Part shown: positions 15,168 through 20,650 of the stretch, in pieces
How positions within the stretch are numbered: the first letter of the stretch is position 1
How the letters are laid out: every line of letters starts with the position of its first letter
Source of the DNA: Poindextera sp035295705
GTDB taxonomy: Bacteria > Pseudomonadota > Alphaproteobacteria > Caulobacterales > Caulobacteraceae
Reading direction: 5' to 3'
NCBI GenBank assembly: GCA_035295705.1
Contig: DATGIN010000099.1
Location: 1 to 20,650, forward strand
DNA length: 20,650 nucleotides
The notes under the pieces: model-generated
What the model saw: only the letters and a program-made list of their open reading frames with translations
Database searches by the model: none
Told to the model about the DNA's origin: nothing
Translations under genes and position numbers: made by a program

Positions 15168-16180
15168 GCACGCTCGCCCTCAGCCTGGGCGACCCGGCTG
15201 GGATCGGTCCCGAGATCGTGGTCAAGGCGTGGCGGGCGCTCAGCGACAGCGGGCCTTCGTTCATGGCGATCGGCGACCATGAGTTGCTGAAGGCGGCCGC
15301 AGTCGGTGGCGAGGCGCCGGTCAAACGGGTCGCCGCGGCAAGCGAGGCGGAAGCCGTCTTCCGGGAAGCGCTGCCGGTGCTGGACCTGCCACTCCAAGCC
15401 GACGTGGTCGCCGGCCACGCCGACCCGGCGCATGCACCGGCCGTGATCCGTTGGATCGAGACGGCGGTCGGACTGGCTCTCTCTGGCGAGGTCGCCGGAC
15501 TGGTGACGGCGCCTATCGCCAAGGCGCCGCTCTACGCCGCGGGCTTCGGCTTTCCCGGCCACACCGAGTTCCTCGCCGAGCTGACCGCCGCTGCTCGTTA
15601 CGACGGCGCGCGGGGCCCAGTGATGATGCTGATCGCCGCCGACTTGCGCGTCAGTCTGACAACCATCCACCTCGCCGTCCGCGACGCGCCCGCCGCGCTC
15701 AGCATCGAGGGCATCGTCAATGCTGGCCTCGTCACGGCGCAGGCGCTTCGCCGGGACTTCGGCATCGCCCATCCGCGCGTTGCGCTGGCCGCGCTAAATC
15801 CCCACGCGGGCGAGGACGGCGCGCTGGGCCGCGAGGAGATCGAGATCATCCGGCCGGCGGCGCGGGCGCTCCGCGACCTCGGCGTCGACTGCACCGATCC
15901 AAAGCCGGCCGACACGCTCTTCCACGCCGAGGCGCGCCGGAGCTACGACGCCGCGCTCTGCATGTATCACGACCAAGCGCTGATCCCCGTGAAAATGCTC
16001 GACTTCTGGGGCGGCGTGAACGTCACGCTCGGCCTTCCGGTGGTCCGCGCCTCGCCCGATCACGGCGCGGCGTTCGACATCGCCGGCCGCGGCGTCGCTC
16101 GCGCCGACAGCCTGATCGCCGCGCTCAAGCTGGCCGACGCGATCGCAACGCGCCGCCGGAGCCTAAGCGCAGCCGCGTGA
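15164..16180 (+). CDS. pdxA: 4-hydroxythreonine-4-phosphate dehydrogenase
   Basis: NAD-dependent oxidation of 4-phosphohydroxy-L-threonine in the DXP-dependent pyridoxal phosphate pathway. The 338-residue product opens with LALSLGDPAGIGPEIVVKAW. Metal ligands H169, H214 and H269 (TIHLAV, NPHAGEDG, MYHDQALIPVK) sit at a constant offset of 3 from the E. coli ligands. H133 in FPGHTEFLA and the SPDHGAAFDIAG block are also present. The start is a GTG overlapping the surA stop as GTGA, and the stop overlaps the rsmA GTG in the same way. A surA-pdxA-rsmA order is also known from E. coli, so the block is ancient. Confidence 0.96.
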   Translation: MSTLALSLGDPAGIGPEIVVKAWRALSDSGPSFMAIGDHELLKAAAVGGEAPVKRVAAASEAEAVFREALPVLDLPLQADVVAGHADPAHAPAVIRWIETAVGLALSGEVAGLVTAPIAKAPLYAAGFGFPGHTEFLAELTAAARYDGARGPVMMLIAADLRVSLTTIHLAVRDAPAALSIEGIVNAGLVTAQALRRDFGIAHPRVALAALNPHAGEDGALGREEIEIIRPAARALRDLGVDCTDPKPADTLFHAEARRSYDAALCMYHDQALIPVKMLDFWGGVNVTLGLPVVRASPDHGAAFDIAGRGVARADSLIAALKLADAIATRRRSLSAAA

Positions 16181-17025
16181 AGTTGGACTCGCTGCCGCCG
16201 CTGCGTGACGGCCTGGCCGCACACGGACTCGCGGCGAAGCGCGCCCTCGGCCAGCACTTCCTACTCGACCTGAACCTCACCGCGAAGATCGCCCGCTTGG
16301 CCGGGCCGCTGGAGAACACGTTCGTCATCGAGGTCGGCCCCGGACCCGGCGGCCTGACCCGCGCCCTGCTCGCCGCCGGCGCGAGGGTCATCGCGATCGA
16401 ACGCGACCGCCGCTTCTTGCCTTTGCTGGCCGAACTGGCCGACGCCGCCGAGGGTCGGCTTCAGATCGTCGCGGCGGACGCCCTCGCCGTCGACGAGCGC
16501 GCACTGCTGCCTGCTGGGGCGCCAGCCAGTGTCGTGGCCAACCTTCCCTACAACATCTCGGCCCCACTGCTCGCCAAGTGGTTGACCGCTGCGTTCCGAC
16601 CCGCATCGATGACGCTGATGTTCCAGAAGGAAGTTGCCGAGCGGATCGTTGCCCCTGCCGGCGCGCCCGCGTACGGCCGGATCTCCGTGTTGGCGCAGGC
16701 GCTCGCCTCGCCCGAGATTGCGATGACTTTGCCCGCCAGAGCGTTCACGCCGCCCCCGAAGGTCGATTCCGCCGTTGTGCGCTTTGCGCCAAAGGGCGAG
16801 CGCCTTTCCGATCGGGTCGTCGCAAGGCTCGAGGACGTCACACGCGCGGCCTTTGGGCAGCGCCGCAAGATGCTGCGGTCGAGCCTGCGGCGCCTTGGCG
16901 GCGAGGCGCTGAGCACGCGGGCCGGAATCGACTCCAAGCTCCGCGCGGAAGACGTGCCGGTCGACGGCTTCCTCGCCCTCGCCCGCGCGCTCGTATCCGA
17001 CCAGCCAAGGGCGGACGGTCCATGA
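16177..17025 (+). CDS. rsmA: 16S rRNA (adenine-N6,N6)-dimethyltransferase
   Basis: Also called KsgA. Dimethylates two adjacent adenosines in the 3'-terminal helix of 16S rRNA during small-subunit maturation. The product has 282 residues. After GLAAKRALGQHFLLDLNL come SAM motif I EVGPGPGGLT (from E52), the acidic strand IAIERD, and the catalytic NLPYNIS (N122-S128), then FQKEVAERI and the C-terminal TPPPKVDSAV and FGQRRKMLRSSL. The GTG at 16177 overlaps the pdxA stop as GTGA. The frame is open back to 15451, but that part is pdxA read out of frame. The TGA stop overlaps the ATG of the nucleoside hydrolase gene. Confidence 0.96.
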   Translation: MKLDSLPPLRDGLAAHGLAAKRALGQHFLLDLNLTAKIARLAGPLENTFVIEVGPGPGGLTRALLAAGARVIAIERDRRFLPLLAELADAAEGRLQIVAADALAVDERALLPAGAPASVVANLPYNISAPLLAKWLTAAFRPASMTLMFQKEVAERIVAPAGAPAYGRISVLAQALASPEIAMTLPARAFTPPPKVDSAVVRFAPKGERLSDRVVARLEDVTRAAFGQRRKMLRSSLRRLGGEALSTRAGIDSKLRAEDVPVDGFLALARALVSDQPRADGP

Positions 17026-17891
17026 AGCTCATCATCGATACCGACATCGGCGACGACTACGACGACATCTTCACCCTGGCTGTCGCCCTAGCCAGCCCCG
17101 AAGTTGACCTCCTGGGCGTGACGACGGTCGTCGGCGATGCAGACCTCCGCGCTCGCCTGACGCGCCGTTTCCTGGCGGTCGCGGGCCGAGACGACGTCCC
17201 CGTCGCGGTGGGCGCTACGATCCGCACCGGCGCGCGGTTCACGCACCGCCGTTGGGCGCGCGGCGGGCCGGACGGACCGGCGGCCCAGGCGGTCGACTTC
17301 ATCCTGGAGACGATTGCAGCCGAGCCCGACGAGCTCACCCTGCTCGCCATCGGCCCGCTGACCAACGTCGCCGCCGCGCTCCGACGCGACGGTGCGGTCT
17401 TCCGCAAGCTGAAGCGCATCGTGGTGATGGGCGGCTCCGTGCATCGCGGATACCGCGACCTGCCCTGGAGCGAGGGCGGCGAGCCGTCGGCCGAACACAA
17501 CATCGTTTCCGATATCGCCGCCGCCCGCGCGGTGATCGATTCCGACGTCCCGACCCTGCTCGCACCGCTCGATTGCACGATGCTGGCGCTCGACGAACTC
17601 AAGCGTCAGCTGATCTTCACGCGCTCGACGCCGATAACGGACGCCCTGGCGCTCACCTATCTCCAGTGGGCCGCCGCGGCCGGGCGGCTCACGCCTATCC
17701 TCTTCGACACCGCCGCGCTGGCCCTGGCGATCGAGCCGGAGATGTTCAGAGTTGAACCAATGTGCCTGAGCGTGGATACGGAGGGCCGCACTCTGATCGC
17801 AACGGGCCAGCCCAACGTGGACGTTGCGCTCGAGGTCGACCAGGATCGCTTCTGGCGCTGGCTCATGCCAAGACTCGTGAAGGGCCGCTAG
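17022..17891 (+). CDS. Nucleoside hydrolase-fold protein (IU-NH family)
   Basis: A 289-residue protein of the inosine/uridine-preferring nucleoside hydrolase fold, which cleaves the N-glycosidic bond of ribonucleosides with a Ca2+ cluster. The N-terminal Asp cluster DTDIGDDYDD (6-15) is the metal-binding motif in a longer form than the classical DTDPGxDDA. LLAIGPLTNVAAAL, VVMGGSV and the EHNIVSDIAAA region are typical. Near the C-terminus LFDTAALALAI keeps the metal-binding Asp (D229) but has Phe228 where classical enzymes have His. Substrate and activity are therefore uncertain; a pentosyl-nucleoside or related glycoside is possible. The ATG overlaps the rsmA stop (ATGA), making it the last gene of the lptF operon. 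Its stop interlocks with the stop of gmk. Confidence 0.87.
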   Translation: MKLIIDTDIGDDYDDIFTLAVALASPEVDLLGVTTVVGDADLRARLTRRFLAVAGRDDVPVAVGATIRTGARFTHRRWARGGPDGPAAQAVDFILETIAAEPDELTLLAIGPLTNVAAALRRDGAVFRKLKRIVVMGGSVHRGYRDLPWSEGGEPSAEHNIVSDIAAARAVIDSDVPTLLAPLDCTMLALDELKRQLIFTRSTPITDALALTYLQWAAAAGRLTPILFDTAALALAIEPEMFRVEPMCLSVDTEGRTLIATGQPNVDVALEVDQDRFWRWLMPRLVKGR

Positions 17892-17895
17892 CGGC
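17884..17895. repeat. 12-bp perfect palindrome containing both stop codons of a convergent pair
   Basis: GCCGCTAGCGGC is its own reverse complement. The central CTAG supplies the TAG of the nucleoside hydrolase gene (17889-17891, plus) and of gmk (17890-17888, minus). Both proteins therefore end in Arg-stop read from the same symmetric bases. It is too short, loopless and T-run-free to act as an intrinsic terminator. Confidence 0.7.
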
Positions 17896-18529
17896 TGGGC
17901 AGCGTCTGCTCGAGCAGGTGGTCGACGAACCCCTTCAGCCAAGGGTTGCGCAGCCGCTTCAGACGCTCCGCCTGGTAGACGGCGGCGAGCGCTTCGAACG
18001 CGCGATCAAGGTCCTGGTTGACCAGCACATAGTCGTATTCGATCCAGTGAGCGATCTCGCCGTAGGCCCGCGCCAGCCGACGACGGATGACGTCTTCGTC
18101 GTCCTGCCCCCGGCCATGCAGCCGAACCGCGAGATCGGCGATCGAGGGCGGCAATACGAACACGCGGACGGCCTCGCCTGGCGCCGCCGCTGCGATCTGC
18201 GCCGCGCCCTGCCAGTCAATATCGAACAGGACATCCTTGCCGCTCTCGAGCGCTCGGGCGACGGCGGCTCGGGGCGTTCCGTAGCGGTGCTCGTGCACCT
18301 CGGCCCATTCCAAGAAAGCGTCCTCGCTGACCATTGCATCGAACGCTGTGCGGTCGATGAAGTGATACTCGCGGCCGTCGACCTCGCCCCGCCGCGGCGG
18401 CCGCGTCGTCGCCGAAATCGACAGCACGAGGTCCGGACTGGCGGCGAGCAGCCGGTTGCAGAGCGTGGTTTTTCCGGCGCCGGAGGGGCTGGACACCACC
18501 AGCATCAGGCCCCGCCGCTCACTCGACAT
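17888..18529 (-). CDS. gmk: Guanylate kinase
   Basis: Phosphorylates GMP to GDP with ATP, essential for GTP and dGTP supply and second-messenger precursors. The 213-residue product has P-loop SSPSGAGKTT (13-22) and the GMP-binding segment SISATTRPPRRGEVDGREYHF (split by motif: SATTR, then GREYHFI). EWAEVHEHRYGTP, the DIDWQGAAQI strand and RRRLARA lid region also match the family. The ATG at 18529 lies inside the last codons of yicC (11-bp overlap), which supports translational coupling. It is the last gene of the fabF-mltG-yicC-gmk run, and yicC next to gmk is a common bacterial pairing. The C-terminus converges on the nucleoside hydrolase gene with shared CTAG stops. Confidence 0.96.
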   Translation of the reverse strand: MSSERRGLMLVVSSPSGAGKTTLCNRLLAASPDLVLSISATTRPPRRGEVDGREYHFIDRTAFDAMVSEDAFLEWAEVHEHRYGTPRAAVARALESGKDVLFDIDWQGAAQIAAAAPGEAVRVFVLPPSIADLAVRLHGRGQDDEDVIRRRLARAYGEIAHWIEYDYVLVNQDLDRAFEALAAVYQAERLKRLRNPWLKGFVDHLLEQTLPSR

Positions 18530-19403
18530 TCTGCACCTGTTCGCGCAGCTGATCGATCGCCGCCTTCAGCTCCAGGCCAACCGCCGTGAGCGTCACGCTG
18601 GCCGACTTCGAGCACAGCGTGTTGGCCTCGCGCATGAATTCCTGCGCCAGGAAGTCGAGGCGACGCCCGACCGCACCTTCGGCGGCGAGCAGCTGGCGCG
18701 CGCTCGCCACGTGAGCGGCGAGCCGGTCGAGCTCTTCGCGAACATCGGCGCGCCCGGCCATCAGCGCCGCTTCCTGCACCACCCGCTCGTCGAGCGCGCC
18801 CGGCTCCGCAACCAGCTCGGCGATCCGCTTGGCGAAGCGCTCCTTGACCAGAGCGGGTTGTTCGCGCGCGTGCGCGGCCGCGTCCTCGGTCAGCGCCTCG
18901 ATGCGATCGACGAGCCGGCCGAGCACGGGGGCAAGCGCCCCACCCTCGGCCAGCCGTGCGGCCTGCAGGCCGTCCAGGGCCTCACCGATCGTTTGCGCGA
19001 TCGCCGCCTCGAGCTCGGCGCGTGCGTCGGGATCGTCCTCGTCGCCGGCCTGTTCGATCACGCCAGGCAGCGCGAGCAGCCCGTGAAGCGCCGGCGGCGC
19101 GCCAAGGGTGGCTTCGATGTAGGGGCGGCAGAGTTCGAGGTAGAGCTCCAGCTGCTCGGTGTTGATCCTGACGCCGGCGGCCCCGGCCGCCTGCCGGGCG
19201 CTGACCGTAACCGTGAGTTGCCCGCGACTGAACCGGGACTGGGCGCCCTCGCGCGCCGCCCGTTCGAGAGCATCAAAGAGAACCGGCCCCCGAAAGCGGG
19301 TTTCGAGCGAGCGGCCGTTAACCGACCGGGCCTCCACCGCCCAGCTCCAACCGCCTGCACGGCCCGCGGCGCGCGCGAAGCCGGTCATCCCGGATAGGCT
19401 CAC
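18519..19403 (-). CDS. yicC: YicC family protein (YicC-like N-terminus plus DUF1732)
   Basis: A cytoplasmic protein of a widespread family with members reported as endoribonucleases. The product has 294 residues counting from GTG 19403. It opens SGMTGFARAAG and continues WAVEARSVNGRSLETRFRGP, the diagnostic N-terminal block. The C-terminal DUF1732 block reads GRRLDFLAQEFMREANTLCS. The middle is Ala/Glu/Leu-rich helix. The GTG at 19403 overlaps the mltG stop (GTGA), which I prefer; the ATG at 19388 would shorten the protein by five residues. An upstream extension to 19469 lies within mltG and has no family similarity. The stop overlaps the gmk start by 11 bp. Confidence 0.93.
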   Translation of the reverse strand: MSLSGMTGFARAAGRAGGWSWAVEARSVNGRSLETRFRGPVLFDALERAAREGAQSRFSRGQLTVTVSARQAAGAAGVRINTEQLELYLELCRPYIEATLGAPPALHGLLALPGVIEQAGDEDDPDARAELEAAIAQTIGEALDGLQAARLAEGGALAPVLGRLVDRIEALTEDAAAHAREQPALVKERFAKRIAELVAEPGALDERVVQEAALMAGRADVREELDRLAAHVASARQLLAAEGAVGRRLDFLAQEFMREANTLCSKSASVTLTAVGLELKAAIDQLREQVQNVE

Positions 19404-20467
19404 CGGGTCGAGCCTCGCGCGGCCACGACCAACGCGGGCTGCACGGCCAGGTGCTCGATGGAGCGCCAATGCGCGACGTTCTTCTGATGGTCATCGAGCG
19501 TGGCCGCGAACGTGTGACCGCCCGTGCCGTTGGCGACAAAATAGAGCTCGTTCGTGCGCGGGGCGTCCAACACCGCCGCCAGCGAAGCGCGGCCCGGGTT
19601 GCATATGGGCGTCGGCGGCAGTCCGGCTACCGCGTAGGTGTTGTATGGGCTGGGCGTCGCTAGATCACCGCTCCGCAAGGGTCGGCCGAGCGCCGCTCCC
19701 CGTGTCAACGCGTAGATGACCGTTGGATCAGCCTCGAGCTTCATCCCTTTTTGCAGGCGATTGAGGAACACCGCCGCAACGCGCGGCCGCTCGTTCGGCA
19801 GCGCGGTCTCCTTCTCGACGATCGAGGCGAGGATCACTGCCTGTTGCGGGCTGCTGAGCGGCAGATCCGGCCGCCGCTGCGCCCAGAGAGCGGCCAGCAG
19901 CTGGTCGCGGGAGTCCATCATCCGCTGCAGCACGGCCGCGCGATCCTGCCCACGCTGGACCTCGTAGGTCTCCGGCAGAACCGAGCCTTCTGGCGGAATG
20001 GGCGCCGAGCCGGTCAGGATGCTCGTCGCGTCCAACGTGTCGATCACCGCCTGCGAGGTGAAGCCCTCCGGGATCGTGATCAGGTGGTGCACGATTTCGC
20101 CGCGGCGGATCATGCGCATGACCGTCGCCATCGAGGCGTGTGGCGCAAACGCGTACTCGCCGGCCTTGAGGCGCCGCGCCGCGCCGGTCAGCTCGGCGGC
20201 CAGCATGAACACGCTCGATGAGCCGATCGCGCCTTCTCGCTCCAGCTCCGCGGCGATCTGCGGCGTGCGCGCTCCCGGCGGCAGGATGACATCGGTCGCG
20301 CGAGCCGCAGGCCCCGGCCCCTGGAACAGCCACACGCCAACGAGCGCGAGCAGCATCAGCATAAGGCCGAGCGTAGCGGCGGCGCTGGTCGCCATGATCG
20401 CGAAACGGCGGCCGGCAGGGAGGCCGCCGAACTCGCGTCGCCGCCCCGGAGCCTGCCGCCCGTTCAT
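19400..20467 (-). CDS. mltG: Endolytic murein transglycosylase MltG
   Basis: An inner-membrane lytic transglycosylase that cuts nascent glycan strands and limits their length. The 355-residue product has a basic cytoplasmic N-terminus (1-21), one membrane helix at about 22-48 (IMATSAAATLGLMLMLLALV), and a periplasmic YceG-like region. The latter carries VILPPGARTPQIAAELER (a LysM-like part), LKAGEYAF, and the catalytic segment ILASIVEKET with E218 as the probable catalytic Glu. YNTYAVAGLPPTPICNPG is also typical. The ATG overlaps the fabF stop (ATGA) and the stop overlaps the yicC GTG. The fabF-mltG adjacency places it in a fatty-acid/envelope operon. Confidence 0.96.
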   Translation of the reverse strand: MNGRQAPGRRREFGGLPAGRRFAIMATSAAATLGLMLMLLALVGVWLFQGPGPAARATDVILPPGARTPQIAAELEREGAIGSSSVFMLAAELTGAARRLKAGEYAFAPHASMATVMRMIRRGEIVHHLITIPEGFTSQAVIDTLDATSILTGSAPIPPEGSVLPETYEVQRGQDRAAVLQRMMDSRDQLLAALWAQRRPDLPLSSPQQAVILASIVEKETALPNERPRVAAVFLNRLQKGMKLEADPTVIYALTRGAALGRPLRSGDLATPSPYNTYAVAGLPPTPICNPGRASLAAVLDAPRTNELYFVANGTGGHTFAATLDDHQKNVAHWRSIEHLAVQPALVVAARGSTR

Positions 20468-20650
20468 GAGACCTTCTTCAGGATCAGGGATGCGTTGGTG
20501 CCGCCGAAGCCGAAGCTATTGGAGAGCGCCACGTCGATGGCCATCGGCTTGGCTTTGTGCGGTACGAGATCGAGCGGCGTCTCAACCGAGGGGTTGTCCA
20601 GGTTGATGGTCGGCGGCGCGATCTGGTCGCGGATGGCCAGCGCCGTGAAC
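20464..20650 (-). CDS. fabF: Beta-ketoacyl-ACP synthase II, C-terminal 61 residues
   Basis: Only the 3' end is in the window; the gene continues past the right edge. The visible sequence contains PPTINLDNPSVE, HKAKPMAIDVALSNSFGFGG and ends LILKKVS. The SNSFGFGGTNA motif is the C-terminal glycine-rich loop of elongating ketosynthases, and the PPTINLDNPS strand is typical of FabF rather than FabB. The enzyme condenses malonyl-ACP with acyl-ACP in fatty acid elongation. Its TGA (20466-20464) overlaps the mltG ATG as ATGA. The active-site Cys and His lie outside the window. Confidence 0.93.
   Translation of the reverse strand, partial: FTALAIRDQIAPPTINLDNPSVETPLDLVPHKAKPMAIDVALSNSFGFGGTNASLILKKVS

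Noticed and set aside
15451..16176. N-terminal extension of the rsmA reading frame
   Set aside because: It is pdxA read out of frame, Arg-rich; the GTG at 16177 gives a normal-length RsmA and a GTGA overlap.
1..20650. Mobile elements, CRISPR, defence genes, tRNA, biosynthetic cluster
   Set aside because: No transposase, integrase, inverted-repeat pair, spaced direct repeats, cloverleaf or accessory gene set was visible; the gene content is core chromosomal.

Overview
The window reads as a chromosomal core region of a high-GC alphaproteobacterium, most likely a member of the Caulobacterales (Caulobacter/Phenylobacterium-like). This is inferred from gene order (fabF-mltG-yicC-gmk facing lptF-lptG-lptD-surA-pdxA-rsmA, with pepA/holC and ndk nearby), from the strong GC bias at third codon positions, and from a perfect match to the GCTANAWC -10 element described for the Caulobacter housekeeping sigma factor. 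I see no tRNA or rRNA gene, insertion sequence, phage gene, CRISPR array or island boundary.

Layout. (1) 1-3969: rnd (5' part only, minus) diverges from purM (plus). purM is followed by an exported DUF2846-type protein gene, which converges on purN. ndk lies just upstream of purN on the minus strand. (2) 3970-4209 is the largest gap (240 bp). It holds a good ndk promoter and a strong hairpin ahead of a YheS-like ABC-F gene (4210-6075). (3) 6053-9050, minus: pepA, an alpha/beta hydrolase gene, holC and a peptidase-inhibitor I78 gene form a tight operon with ATGA overlaps. (4) 9153-17891, plus: lptF-lptG-lptD-surA-pdxA-rsmA-nucleoside hydrolase. This joins lipopolysaccharide export and outer-membrane protein folding to PLP synthesis and ribosome maturation, and nearly every junction overlaps. 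(5) 17888-20650, minus: fabF (3' end), mltG, yicC, gmk.

How the genes work together. LptF/LptG (inner-membrane permease) and LptD (outer-membrane translocon) are two ends of the LPS export bridge, and SurA chaperones LptD and other beta-barrels. MltG limits glycan strand length and FabF supplies acyl chains, so regions 4 and 5 are envelope-centred. purM, purN, ndk and gmk serve purine nucleotide supply.

All three convergent junctions overlap, two of them by sharing a CTAG stop, so there is no room for intergenic terminators. I did not find a convincing undescribed system. The best oddities are the hydrolase ORF with no ordinary start codon, directly in frame behind the pepA stop; the shared-stop palindromes; the variant PurN split from purM; the nucleoside hydrolase with Phe where the classical catalytic His sits; and the SD-less, hairpin-preceded ABC-F gene.
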